From the NCBI RefSeq assembly GCF_002113025.1, contig NZ_NEJH01000004.1, positions 124,001 to 188,000 of the forward strand: 64,000 nt of DNA, in the 5' to 3' direction. This DNA is from Pseudomonas sp. B28(2017) (lineage in GTDB: Bacteria > Pseudomonadota > Gammaproteobacteria > Pseudomonadales > Pseudomonadaceae). Both the position numbers and the translations under genes were made by a program. The notes below the pieces were generated by a model. It made no database searches, was not told where the DNA came from, and saw only the letters and a program-made list of their open reading frames with translations. This document shows, piece by piece, positions 26,552 through 34,702 of this stretch; position 1 is the stretch's first letter; each line of letters begins with the position of its first letter.

Positions 26552-26875
26552 TCAGGGCTGCAATCGGCAACCCTGGCGCTCGCCGACCCACACGGCGCTG
26601 TTGCTGCGACCCATGCCGCTGACCGTGACACGCTTGCCGGCCGGGTCATCGGTAAAGCTGTTGACGGGCAGCCACTGTTTCACATAACGGTGGCAGTACT
26701 CGGTGTCGTTGTTCATCACGTAGCGGCACGAACAGTATTCCTTGGCCGTGTAAGCGCTGATGATGCCGGGGAACGCCCACAGCGCCACCCGCTCGCTCCA
26801 GACCCAGCCGAGCAAGGCGATCAGCAGGATCAGCAACAGGGAACTCACCGGTCGACGGCGAATGAAACTGTTCAT
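26552..26875 (-). CDS. Hypothetical small membrane-anchored protein
   Basis: A 107-residue protein with one N-terminal membrane segment (about residues 11-27, SSLLLILLIALLGWVW) and an outer domain containing four cysteines (CSCRY, EYCHRY, QGCRLQP), probably periplasmic with disulfides. I do not recognise the family. Its ATG at 26875 overlaps the TGA of the serine hydrolase gene (ATGA), which supports real coupling and a shared role with that enzyme. Confidence 0.7.
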   Translation of the reverse strand: MNSFIRRRPVSSLLLILLIALLGWVWSERVALWAFPGIISAYTAKEYCSCRYVMNNDTEYCHRYVKQWLPVNSFTDDPAGKRVTVSGMGRSNSAVWVGERQGCRLQP

Positions 26876-27966
26876 GGCTGCACCTTCCCGGCAAAGGCCT
26901 TGAGCGCGAGTTTGAGCAATTCGTTATGCCGATAACTGCCGTCGCGGTCATCGCCGTAGCGGACGATCACCAGGTGTTCACTGGGGATCACATACAGCGC
27001 CTGCCCCCAATGCCCCAGCGCGGCGAAGGTGTCGGCGGGGGCATCGGGCCAGGGTCGTGCCGCGCCCTCAACGGCTCGATTGAGCCACCATTGCCCGCCG
27101 GGGACGGCATCGTCTTCGTGTGCGTGATAGTGAGCGAACGGCTCGCGGTTGAACGCCACCCAGTCCTTGGGCAGCAGTTGCTTGTCTCCCCAGCGGCCCT
27201 CGCGGTCCATCAACAGACCGACCCGGGCCAGATCCCGTGCAGTGAGGTAGGCATAGGACGAAGCGACGAAAGTGCCCGTGGCATCGGTTTCCCAGACGGC
27301 GTGACGAATGCCCAGCGGTTCGAACAATGCAGCCCACGGGTAGTCGGGATAGCGGCTGGAACCAACCATGGCTTTCAGCGCGGCGGACAACAGATTGCTG
27401 TCACCGCTGGAGTAGCGAAATGCCTGGCCCGGCGCCGCGTACGCAGCATGGGCTGCAGTGAACGCGGCCATATCGTGGTGACCGCGGGTGTAGAGCATGG
27501 CCACCACCGAAGACTTCAACGGTGCGTATTCATAGTCCTCTTGCCAATCCAGGCCCGAGGCCCAGTGCAGCAGGTCGGCCATGGTCATGTCGGGGTGCTT
27601 TTGCAGGGGCGGATAAAACTTCGCCACCGGATCGTCGAGCTTGAACAAGCCTTCGCCATAGGCCACGCCGAGGACCGTGGCCATCAGGCTCTTGCTGATC
27701 GACCAGGTCAGGTGCGGCGTCTGCGCCGTCGTCGGACCGGCGTAGCGCTCGTAGAGCAACTGGCCGTCACGGATCACCAGCAAGGCATCGGTGCGAATGC
27801 CCTGGCGCGCGGTGTCATCGCGGGATGGGAAGGCGTAAGCCTCCAGGGCTTGAAGCGCCGGACCGGTCAGCACCGGGGCGGTCGGCCATTGCTCGGCGGG
27901 CCAGTATTCGGCCTGGGCCGTGAAACTGAGCAACAGCATGAAAATCAGGGACAAGCCTTTGGGCAT
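26872..27966 (-). CDS. Serine hydrolase, beta-lactamase class C family
   Basis: A 364-residue secreted enzyme with a signal peptide (about 1-19, LSLIFMLLLSFTAQAE). The penicillin-binding-protein/class C fold is shown by WSISKSLMATVLG, with the S-x-x-K pair Ser89 and Lys92, by FRYSSGDSNLLSAAL for the second motif, and by LGHWGQALYVIP near the end. It could be an esterase or peptidase rather than a true beta-lactamase; family members vary. The longer upstream frame runs into a REP sequence, so the ATG at 27966 is used. It is coupled to the small membrane protein downstream. Confidence 0.88.
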   Translation of the reverse strand: MPKGLSLIFMLLLSFTAQAEYWPAEQWPTAPVLTGPALQALEAYAFPSRDDTARQGIRTDALLVIRDGQLLYERYAGPTTAQTPHLTWSISKSLMATVLGVAYGEGLFKLDDPVAKFYPPLQKHPDMTMADLLHWASGLDWQEDYEYAPLKSSVVAMLYTRGHHDMAAFTAAHAAYAAPGQAFRYSSGDSNLLSAALKAMVGSSRYPDYPWAALFEPLGIRHAVWETDATGTFVASSYAYLTARDLARVGLLMDREGRWGDKQLLPKDWVAFNREPFAHYHAHEDDAVPGGQWWLNRAVEGAARPWPDAPADTFAALGHWGQALYVIPSEHLVIVRYGDDRDGSYRHNELLKLALKAFAGKVQP

Positions 27967-28048
27967 GGCGGGGGCTCGGAGATTGAACTGGCTGAGCCTA
28001 GTCGGACTTGATGACAATTTTGGAGTTTGTATTGCCTGATAGATCGCT

Positions 28049-28122
28049 TTCGCGAGCAGGCTCGCTCCCACAGAGGAATCTGTGTTCGACGCAGATCAAT
28101 GTGGGAGCGAGCCTGCTCGCGA
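28049..28122. repeat. REP pair at the end of the acyl-CoA dehydrogenase-like gene
   Basis: Two inverted REP cores at 28049-28072 and 28100-28122, ten bases past the stop of the dehydrogenase-like gene. Both arms match the consensus of this window. Confidence 0.88.
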
Positions 28123-28131
28123 TGAGTGCCT

Positions 28132-29010
28132 TCAATGTGCCGCCAACGCCTTGGCCAACCGCTTGCCCCGCGCCCCCGCCGCCAACTCCATCACCGCTCG
28201 GTCGCGCTGCCACATCGCTGCCCACTCCGGTGGCCCTCCAGCCAGTGCCTCGTTCACTTGAGCCTTGAGTCCTTCGAACTGTGCAAACAACCCGCCCAGC
28301 ACCACATGTCCGGCCAGGCTGGTCGGTGGCTGACGGCTGGTTTCCGCGCACCCTGCCAACAATCCCAGCAGACGCAATTGCAAGGATTGCGGCCAGGCAC
28401 AGTCCTGACCGATACCGTACAACCACGCCGTCATGGCGCTCAGTACATAGATGTCTTCCAGCGTGCGAAACGGTTTGACGTAGGCGTCCCAACCATCCCC
28501 CGCGAGCAACTCGCACAGCGCGTTATCCAGAAACAACCGGCCATGGCTGATGTCCGGCATCAACGGGATCGGCGCCAGTTTTTCCACCCGCACACCCGGC
28601 TCATCGCGATAAATCACCGCCAGGCTCAAGCGCGGATTGGCGCCGGGCGCCTCGCTGCGCGCTGCCACCAGCAGCCAGTCGGCGGCATCCCCGGCGGTGA
28701 CGAAATCCTTGCGACCATTCAGGCGCAAACCGCTCAGCCGGGTTTGCATGTCGGCCGGGCGCAGGCTGCGCTGCTCGGTGGCGCACAACGCGCCGAGGCT
28801 CAGTGGCGCGCTCGGCCAGAGCATGCGCAAGGCCGCTTGATACCCCACCAGAAATGCCAGCCCCGGCGTCGCCATCAACCGCCCGCCGAGCACGGCCAAT
28901 TCAAACGGCGTGACCGCTCCCAACTGCTGCAACAAAGTCGCGAAACCTTCGGCCAGATCCGGGTTGGCGGGCAAGCGATCACGGCGGTTCAACAGGGTTT
29001 GCCAGGGCAT
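28132..29010 (-). CDS. Acyl-CoA dehydrogenase-like protein
   Basis: A 292-residue protein. The middle resembles the acyl-CoA dehydrogenase FAD-binding beta domain: DMQTRLSGLRLNGRKDFVTAGDAADWLLVAAR, then LSLAVIYRDEPGVRVEKL and GRLFLDNALCELLAGDGW. It is much shorter than the usual 380 or more residues, and I see no catalytic Glu in a normal C-terminal helix domain. It may be an accessory or inactive member. The ATG at 29010 has GGAG six bases upstream. It is divergent from olsB, with a miniature element in between. Activity is uncertain. Confidence 0.72.
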   Translation of the reverse strand: MPWQTLLNRRDRLPANPDLAEGFATLLQQLGAVTPFELAVLGGRLMATPGLAFLVGYQAALRMLWPSAPLSLGALCATEQRSLRPADMQTRLSGLRLNGRKDFVTAGDAADWLLVAARSEAPGANPRLSLAVIYRDEPGVRVEKLAPIPLMPDISHGRLFLDNALCELLAGDGWDAYVKPFRTLEDIYVLSAMTAWLYGIGQDCAWPQSLQLRLLGLLAGCAETSRQPPTSLAGHVVLGGLFAQFEGLKAQVNEALAGGPPEWAAMWQRDRAVMELAAGARGKRLAKALAAH

Positions 29011-29102
29011 AAGAGGCTCCTTGAAGGCTGTCATATAAGCATCACCAAAGCTTAATGGCGATGACACCGGGGCTACATAGCCTGACTTTGCACAACACGG
29101 CT

Positions 29103-29370
29103 AGGGGGCGTTCTCAATTAGTTTCCCTACCGCGCCGGGTCTGCTGTTGTGCAGGGCAAGGCGCGAGAAGCGCAGTTTGGTCATTCCAAATCAGCTTCGA
29201 GCAACACAGCCCTGCACAACAGCAGGCCCGGCCCTTCGGGTTGTGCCTTAAAGCTGGCCATGCTGCGTTGCAGGCCTTGGAAAGGGAACAACCATTCCCA
29301 GCGGCCTACGCCTTGCCTGGCCAGCTTTAAGGCGACAACGCGGTGGGGAAACTAATTGAGAACGCCCCCT
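29103..29370. mobile_element. 268-bp miniature inverted-repeat element with two internal stem-loops
   Basis: The ends are 32-base inverted repeats differing at one position (29103-29134 and 29339-29370; outer bases AGGGGGCGTTCTCAATTAGT). Inside are two more inverted repeats: a 21-base pair with one mismatch (29137-29157 / 29209-29229) and a perfect 16-base pair (29245-29260 / 29318-29333). A single strand could therefore fold into a three-arm structure. There is no room for a transposase. No clear target duplication is visible. The whole lies between the dehydrogenase-like gene and olsB. Confidence 0.8.
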
Positions 29371-29433
29371 CGACAAAGAAAGTCGATTCGCTGTAGCCCA
29401 AAGACGGGTGAGCAGCCCGCACGGAGATTCGCC

Positions 29434-30189
29434 ATGACTCAGATCGTCCGCATCAGCGACACCGGCAACGAACGCCGCCTGCAAGCCGAACGCCTGGTGG
29501 GCGCCGAGGCGTTGCAGGAAGCCCAGGCCTTGCGCTTCAACGTGTTCAGCGGCGAATTCAACGCCAGGCTCAAGGGCGCTGAACTGGGTCTGGACATGGA
29601 TGACTACGACGTTCACTGCGCCCACATCGGTGTGCGTGACTTGAACACCGGGCGGCTGGTGGCGACTACCCGTTTGCTCGACCACACGGCTGCCAGCAGC
29701 CTCGGCAAGTTTTACAGCGAAGAAGAATTCAGCCTCCACGGCCTGGTGCACCTGCAAGGCCCGATCCTGGAAATCGGTCGCACCTGCGTCGATCCGGCCT
29801 ACCGCAACGGCGGCACCATCGCCGTGCTCTGGGGTGAACTGGCCGAAGTCCTGAACCAGGGCGGCTACAGCTACCTGATGGGTTGCGCGAGCATTCCGAT
29901 GCAGGATGGTGGTGTGCAGGCCCACGCGATCATGCAGCGTCTGCGTGAACGCTACCTGTGCACCGAACACCTGCGCGCCGAGCCGAAGAATCCGTTGCCA
30001 AGCCTGGACATCCCGTCAAACGTGATTGCCGAAATGCCACCGCTGCTCAAGGCCTACATGCGCCTGGGCGCCAAGATCTGCGGCGAGCCATGCTGGGACG
30101 AAGACTTCCAGGTCGCCGACGTGTTCATCCTGCTCAAGCGCGACGAACTCTGCCCGCGCTATGCCAAACACTTCAAGGCGGCTGTGTAA
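29434..30189 (+). CDS. olsB: L-ornithine N(alpha)-acyltransferase
   Basis: A 251-residue enzyme of the OlsB family. It transfers a 3-hydroxyacyl chain from ACP to ornithine, giving lyso-ornithine lipid, the first step of phosphate-free ornithine lipid synthesis. The GNAT-like fold shows [52 protein letters not shown] and [14 protein letters not shown]. The ATG at 29434 follows GGAG. The gene is joined to olsA by a TAATG overlap. Ornithine lipid genes are normally induced by phosphate limitation; I see no certain Pho box, and the miniature element ends 63 bases before the start. Confidence 0.93.
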   Translation: MTQIVRISDTGNERRLQAERLVGAEALQEAQALRFNVFSGEFNARLKGAELGLDMDDYDVHCAHIGVRDLNTGRLVATTRLLDHTAASSLGKFYSEEEFSLHGLVHLQGPILEIGRTCVDPAYRNGGTIAVLWGELAEVLNQGGYSYLMGCASIPMQDGGVQAHAIMQRLRERYLCTEHLRAEPKNPLPSLDIPSNVIAEMPPLLKAYMRLGAKICGEPCWDEDFQVADVFILLKRDELCPRYAKHFKAAV

Positions 30190-30980
30190 TGAGCCGGTTA
30201 CGTGTATACGCGCGAATCGCGCGAGTGCTGATGGTGGTGACGCTGGGCCTGGGCATGGCCAGTGTGTTCGGGGTGTTCGAGCGCCTGGGCATGGCCCATT
30301 CGATGGCGCGTCGCCAGCGCTGGTCGCGGTTTTTCATGGCCCGACTGAGCAACGCCCTGCCCTTTGACGTGACCGTCCACGGCGAGCTGCCGAAGTCGCC
30401 GATGCTCTGGGTCAGCAACCACGTGTCCTGGACCGACATCCCGCTGCTGGGCATGCTCACGCCGCTGTCGTTCCTGTCCAAGGCCGAAGTGCGCACCTGG
30501 CCAGTGGCCGGCTGGTTGGCGGCCAAGGCCGGCAGCCTGTTTATCCGCCGCGGCTCGGGTGACAGCCAGTTGATCCGCAAGCAGATGACCCGCCACCTGG
30601 AACAAGCCTACCCACTGCTGATGTTCCCGGAAGGCACCACCACTGATGGCCGTTCGCTGCGTACCTTCCATGGTCGCCTGCTGTCCGCCGCCATCGATTC
30701 CGAAGTGGCGATGCAGCCGGTGGCGATTCGTTATGTGCGTGACGGTAAGCCTTGCGCGCTGGCGCCATTCATTGGCGACGATGATCTGCTCTCGCACCTG
30801 ATGCGTCTGTTCGCCAATGACCGTGGCAGCGTGGAGATTCATTTGCTCAAGCCAATCGAGTGCCAGGGCCGGGAACGCGCGGCACTGGCGTTCGAAGCGC
30901 AGCAGGCGGTGCAGAAGGCGTTGTTTGGGGCGCCCCCGGAAAAACAGCAAGTGCCAATGCGTCCCGCGATTGCCGCTTGA
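30189..30980 (+). CDS. olsA: Lyso-ornithine lipid O-acyltransferase (PlsC family)
   Basis: A 263-residue acyltransferase that adds the second acyl chain to lyso-ornithine lipid. A membrane segment lies near residues 12-30. The PlsC motifs are present: NHVSWTD at 77-83 (H-x4-D catalytic pair), FIRRGS in block II and FPEGTTTDG from 146. It starts at the TAATG overlap with olsB, which separates it from ordinary PlsC homologues and supports OlsA. A REPIN begins 12 bases after the stop. Confidence 0.9.
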   Translation: MSRLRVYARIARVLMVVTLGLGMASVFGVFERLGMAHSMARRQRWSRFFMARLSNALPFDVTVHGELPKSPMLWVSNHVSWTDIPLLGMLTPLSFLSKAEVRTWPVAGWLAAKAGSLFIRRGSGDSQLIRKQMTRHLEQAYPLLMFPEGTTTDGRSLRTFHGRLLSAAIDSEVAMQPVAIRYVRDGKPCALAPFIGDDDLLSHLMRLFANDRGSVEIHLLKPIECQGRERAALAFEAQQAVQKALFGAPPEKQQVPMRPAIAA

Positions 30981-30992
30981 ACACATGCCATC

Positions 30993-31082
30993 TGTGGGAG
31001 CGAGCCTGCTCGCGAATGCGGTGTGACATTCAGCGATGATGTTGAATGTGACGGCCCCTTCGCGAGCAGGCTCGCTCCCACA
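30993..31082. repeat. REPIN between olsA and acpH
   Basis: A 90-base doublet of inverted REP cores filling almost the whole interval between the convergent genes olsA (stop 30980) and acpH (stop from 31089). Confidence 0.9.
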
Positions 31083-31088
31083 ATGGAT

Positions 31089-31667
31089 TTATGTGCCAGT
31101 GTGGTTCCGGGCAAAATCCTGTAGCTGCGGATAGAACAACCGAAAGTCCTCGCTCAACGGCTCATACAATCGCCGCAACTCCGGCATCGCCGCCGCCAGC
31201 TCCTCCGGCCGGGTCAGGCGTCGCGAGATCCCGCGCAATACCTGCTCCAGCACTTCAAACTCCTGATACGAACCTAACCAGTCATTGGCCACCATGTGCG
31301 GTGCAATCTGCGCCAGCCGCCCCGGCAATTGCCGTTCACTGGACAGCACCCGGTAAACGTCCGAGGTGAACAACGCCAGGGGCCGGTCGGCATACAGCGC
31401 CCAGTCCCGGGCAAGGCAATGGTCGAAAAACACATCGAGCACGATCCCCGCGTAGCGACGACGGGTCAGGGAAAAACGCGACAACGCCACATCCACCAGC
31501 GGATGGCGATCGGTGAACACGTCGATGCTGCGGTGCAACTGGATAGCCCCCTCGATTTCCGGAGCGAACTGCCCTTGCAGCCGTCCCTTGACGAAATCGC
31601 CATACAGACTGCCGAGCAATTGGCCGGGACGCTGGCCACCGAGGTGAAGATGTGCGAGATAGTTCAT
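31089..31667 (-). CDS. acpH: Acyl carrier protein phosphodiesterase
   Basis: A 192-residue enzyme that removes the 4'-phosphopantetheine arm from holo-ACP. The family start MNYLAHLHLGG is clear, followed by SLYGDFVKGRL, IQLHRSIDVFTDRHPLV and VLDVFFDHCLARDW. These hold the His/Asp residues of its divergent HD-type active site. The length is typical. It is convergent with olsBA, with a REPIN between. Function in vivo is not fully settled for the family, but the identity is firm. Confidence 0.92.
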   Translation of the reverse strand: MNYLAHLHLGGQRPGQLLGSLYGDFVKGRLQGQFAPEIEGAIQLHRSIDVFTDRHPLVDVALSRFSLTRRRYAGIVLDVFFDHCLARDWALYADRPLALFTSDVYRVLSSERQLPGRLAQIAPHMVANDWLGSYQEFEVLEQVLRGISRRLTRPEELAAAMPELRRLYEPLSEDFRLFYPQLQDFARNHTGT

Positions 31668-31722
31668 GGGCGCAGCTTAGCACTGCCCCATTGCCTTGTT
31701 ACACTCAACACATCGTTATAAC

Positions 31723-31734
31723 TCGATATATCGA
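31723..31734. promoter_or_regulatory. TCGATATATCGA palindrome upstream of arsR
   Basis: A perfect 12-base palindrome in the AT-rich region before the ArsR-family gene. It shares the ATATCG half-site with the pair at 31767-31810, so it is a likely extra operator. Confidence 0.55.
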
Positions 31735-31766
31735 AATGTGAGCTGGTCAGAGCCAAATCATATTTG

Positions 31767-31810
31767 TATATCGCGAAATACCGATTTAAAGTTCGCCTCA
31801 TCGCGATATA
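31767..31810. promoter_or_regulatory. Inverted TATATCGCGA pair upstream of arsR
   Basis: TATATCGCGA (31767-31776) and its exact complement TCGCGATATA (31801-31810) face each other 24 bases apart, 28 bases before the arsR start. ArsR-family repressors bind such dyads over their own promoters. Assignment to this gene is positional. Confidence 0.65.
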
Positions 31811-31837
31811 GCGTTTTAAACATCACGAGCCCACATC

Positions 31838-32140
31838 ATGACCATCAATCTCGACGAAATAATAAAAGCCCTGGCACACCCAGTCCGGCGAGAAATCCTG
31901 CACTGGCTCAAGGACCCGACCGTCGAATTTCCCGATCAGTCACACAGTAACGAGCACGGCGTTTGCGCCGGGCAGATCGATCAGCGTTGTGGCCTGTCGC
32001 AATCCACGGTGTCCGCACACCTGGCGACCCTGCAACGCGCCGGCCTGATCAGCAGCCGCAAAGTCGGCCAGTGGCACTTCTTCAAACGTAACGAGGAAAC
32101 CATCCAGGAGTTCCTCCGTACCTTCAGCAAAGAGCTCTGA
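31838..32140 (+). CDS. ArsR-family transcriptional repressor
   Basis: A 100-residue winged helix-turn-helix protein. It opens DEIIKALAHPVRREILHWLK, has CGLSQSTVSAHLATLQRAGL as recognition helix region, then ISSRKVGQWHFFKRNE as the wing. The metal-binding ELCVCD box of arsenic sensors is absent, although Cys residues are present in GVCAGQIDQRCG. It probably senses an organic electrophile or drug. It is the first gene of an operon with an MFS transporter (26 bases apart) and a flavin ene-reductase, which suggests control of detoxification. Palindromic operators lie upstream. Confidence 0.9.
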   Translation: MTINLDEIIKALAHPVRREILHWLKDPTVEFPDQSHSNEHGVCAGQIDQRCGLSQSTVSAHLATLQRAGLISSRKVGQWHFFKRNEETIQEFLRTFSKEL

Positions 32141-32166
32141 TCCTTAGAGCCGAAAAGGAATCAACA

Positions 32167-33333
32167 ATGCCCCTCTCGCTACTCATCCTGGCCTTGAGCG
32201 CCTTCGCCATCGGCACCACCGAGTTCGTCATCATGGGCCTGCTGCCCAACGTGGCGGCTGACCTCGGTGTGTCGATTCCCGGTGCCGGCTGGCTGGTGAC
32301 CGGTTACGCCCTGGGCGTGGCCATCGGCGCGCCGTTCATGGCGCTGGCCACCGCCAGACTGCCGCGCAAGGCTGCGCTGGTGGCGTTGATGGGCATTTTC
32401 ATTATCGGCAACCTGCTCTGTGCAGTGGCCAGTGACTACAACGTGCTGATGTTTGCCCGTGTGGTGACGGCCCTTTGTCATGGCGCCTTCTTCGGTATCG
32501 GTTCCGTCGTGGCTGCCGGCCTGGTGCCTGCGAACAAACGCGCTTCGGCCGTGGCCCTGATGTTCACCGGCCTGACCCTGGCCAACGTCCTCGGCGTACC
32601 GTTGGGCACCGCCCTCGGTCAGGAAGCCGGCTGGCGTTCGACCTTCTGGGCCGTGACCGTGATCGGTGTGATTGCGCTGATCGGCTTGATCCGCTTCCTG
32701 CCGGCCAAGCGTGATGAAGAAAAACTCGACATGCGCGCCGAACTGGCCGCACTCAAGGGCGGTGGCATCTGGCTGTCCCTGAGCATGACGGCACTGTTCG
32801 CCGCCTCGGTGTTCACCCTGTTCACCTACGTCGCGCCGCTGCTGGGCGAAGTCACCGGCGTCTCGCCCCGTGGCGTGACCTGGACCCTGATGCTCATCGG
32901 CCTGGGCCTAACGGCCGGCAACATCATCGGCGGCAAGATGGCCGACAAAGGCCTGGCCGCCACGCTGATCGGCGTGTTCATCACCATGGCCGTGGTGTCC
33001 ACGGTGCTGACCTGGACCAGCGTCGCGCTGATCCCGACCGAAATCACCCTGTTCCTCTGGGCCACCGCGTGCTTTGCCGCCGTACCGGCCTTGCAAGTGA
33101 ACGTGGTGACCTTCGGCAAAGCCGCACCGAACCTGGTGTCGACCCTGAACATCGGCGCTTTCAACATCGGCAACGCACTCGGTGCCTGGGTCGGCGGCAG
33201 CGTGATCGCCCACGGTTTTGGCCTGACCAGCGTGCCCCTCGCCGCAGCGGCCCTGGCGGTACTCGCCCTGCTGGTCACCCTGATTACTTTCCGTCAGAGC
33301 GGCAATCCCGATCTGGCCCCTGCTACCAACTGA
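32167..33333 (+). CDS. MFS drug/sugar efflux transporter (AraJ/YdhP-like, DHA1)
   Basis: A 388-residue inner-membrane protein with about twelve segments. It starts LILALSAFAIGTTEFVIMGL, the hallmark of the AraJ/YdhP branch, with LLPNVAADLGVSIPGAG next. Later come GAFFGIGSVVAAGLVPANKR, ASAVALMFTGLTLANVLGVP and VASNLVSTLN-type APNLVSTLNIGAFNIGNALG. The ribosome site AAGGAAT is in place. It lies between arsR and the ene-reductase gene in one operon, so its substrate may be the ArsR ligand or the reductase substrate. Confidence 0.9.
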   Translation: MPLSLLILALSAFAIGTTEFVIMGLLPNVAADLGVSIPGAGWLVTGYALGVAIGAPFMALATARLPRKAALVALMGIFIIGNLLCAVASDYNVLMFARVVTALCHGAFFGIGSVVAAGLVPANKRASAVALMFTGLTLANVLGVPLGTALGQEAGWRSTFWAVTVIGVIALIGLIRFLPAKRDEEKLDMRAELAALKGGGIWLSLSMTALFAASVFTLFTYVAPLLGEVTGVSPRGVTWTLMLIGLGLTAGNIIGGKMADKGLAATLIGVFITMAVVSTVLTWTSVALIPTEITLFLWATACFAAVPALQVNVVTFGKAAPNLVSTLNIGAFNIGNALGAWVGGSVIAHGFGLTSVPLAAAALAVLALLVTLITFRQSGNPDLAPATN

Positions 33334-33363
33334 CAGACCATTACCTCACGAGGGTTGCATTAA

Positions 33364-34413
33364 ATGACGAGTATTTTCGATCCGATCAAACTGGGCGACC
33401 TCGAGTTGGCCAACCGCATCATCATGGCGCCACTGACCCGCTGCCGCGCCGACGAAGGTCGCGTGCCGAACGCGCTGATGGCCGAGTATTACGTACAGCG
33501 CGCCTCCGCCGGCCTGATCCTCAGCGAAGCCACGTCGGTTACCCCGATGGGCGTCGGTTACCCGGACACACCGGGCATCTGGTCCAACGATCAGGTGCGT
33601 GGCTGGTCCAACGTAACCAAGGCTATCCATGGCGCGGGCGGCAAGATCTTCCTGCAGTTGTGGCATGTGGGTCGCATTTCTCACGGTTTGTACCTGAACG
33701 GTGAAGCCCCGGTCGCCCCGAGCGCCATCCAGCCAAAGGGCCATGTCAGCCTGGTTCGTCCGTTGGCCGACTTCCCTGTCCCGCGCGCCCTGGAAATCGC
33801 TGAAATCGCCGACATCGTCGACGCTTACCGCGTCGGTGCCGAGAACGCCAAGGCCGCCGGTTTCGACGGCGTGGAAATCCATGCCGCCAACGGTTACCTG
33901 CTTGACCAGTTCCTGCAAAGCAGCACCAACCAGCGCACCGACAACTACGGCGGCTCCCTGGAAAACCGTGCGCGCCTGCTGCTGGAAGTGACTGACGCCG
34001 CCATCGAAATCTGGGGTGCCGGCCGCGTGGGGGTGCACCTGTCGCCACGCGCCGACTTGCATGACATGGGCGACGACAACCTGGCCGAAACCTTCACCTA
34101 CGTCGCAAGTGAACTGGGCAAGCGTGGCATTGCCTTCATCTGCTCACGCGAGAAGGAAGGTGCCGACAGCCTCGGCCCACGACTCAAGGAAGCCTTCGGC
34201 GGCCCATACATTGCCAACGAGCGTTTCACCAAGGACAGCGCTAACGCATTGCTCGCCAGCGGCAAGGCCGATGCAGTGGCCTTCGGCGTACCCTTCATTG
34301 CCAACCCTGACCTGCCGGCACGCTTGCAGGCTGACGCGCCGCTGAACGAAGCGCGTCCGGAACTGTTCTACGCCAAGGGGCCGGTCGGCTACATCGACTA
34401 TCCGACGCTGTAA
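33364..34413 (+). CDS. xenB: Old-yellow-enzyme ene-reductase (XenB/NemA type)
   Basis: A 349-residue FMN-dependent, NAD(P)H-using reductase of activated alkenes and nitro compounds such as nitrate esters or N-ethylmaleimide. Barrel motifs are IIMAPLTRCRADEGRVPNAL, SEATSVTPMGVGYPDTPGIW, LQLWHVGRISH, GFDGVEIHAANGYLLDQFLQ and GGSLENRARLLLEV. The sequence is close to what I remember of P. fluorescens XenB. It is the last gene of the arsR-MFS operon and is followed by a strong terminator. The exact substrate in this strain is not deducible. Confidence 0.9.
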   Translation: MTSIFDPIKLGDLELANRIIMAPLTRCRADEGRVPNALMAEYYVQRASAGLILSEATSVTPMGVGYPDTPGIWSNDQVRGWSNVTKAIHGAGGKIFLQLWHVGRISHGLYLNGEAPVAPSAIQPKGHVSLVRPLADFPVPRALEIAEIADIVDAYRVGAENAKAAGFDGVEIHAANGYLLDQFLQSSTNQRTDNYGGSLENRARLLLEVTDAAIEIWGAGRVGVHLSPRADLHDMGDDNLAETFTYVASELGKRGIAFICSREKEGADSLGPRLKEAFGGPYIANERFTKDSANALLASGKADAVAFGVPFIANPDLPARLQADAPLNEARPELFYAKGPVGYIDYPTL

Positions 34414-34431
34414 CCGGCAACCGTTGAAACG

Positions 34432-34465
34432 CAAAAGCCCCGACTCGAAAGAGCCGGGGCTTTTT
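34432..34465 (+). terminator. Intrinsic terminator after xenB
   Basis: AAAGCCCCG-(A)CTC-GAAA-GAG-(C)CGGGGC hairpin followed directly by TTTTT, 18 bases past the stop codon. Confidence 0.93.
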
Positions 34466-34492
34466 AATATTTGACGGTTTAACCCTATCCAC

Positions 34493-34535
34493 TGTGGGAG
34501 CGGCAGTGCGACGATCCGACTTGCTCACTCCCACA
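34493..34535. repeat. Degenerate REP doublet
   Basis: TGTGGGAGC ... and ...CTCCCACA flank a decayed interior (34493-34535). The outer arms match the REP family but the GAGCCTGCTCG core is lost, so it is probably an old, shortened copy. Confidence 0.6.
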
Positions 34536-34702
34536 AGGTCTATATGGATTTCTCAAAGACTCGACACAATTTCCCTACAAAATACTGAGCTTGCTACCTG
34601 TCATCCCGCCCGGGGTGCGTATATAAAGGCACCCCATTACGGCGCATCGAGTCACAAAAAGGCCCCGGGCTGACACACGCCGACCCAATTACGCTTTTTG
34701 TT

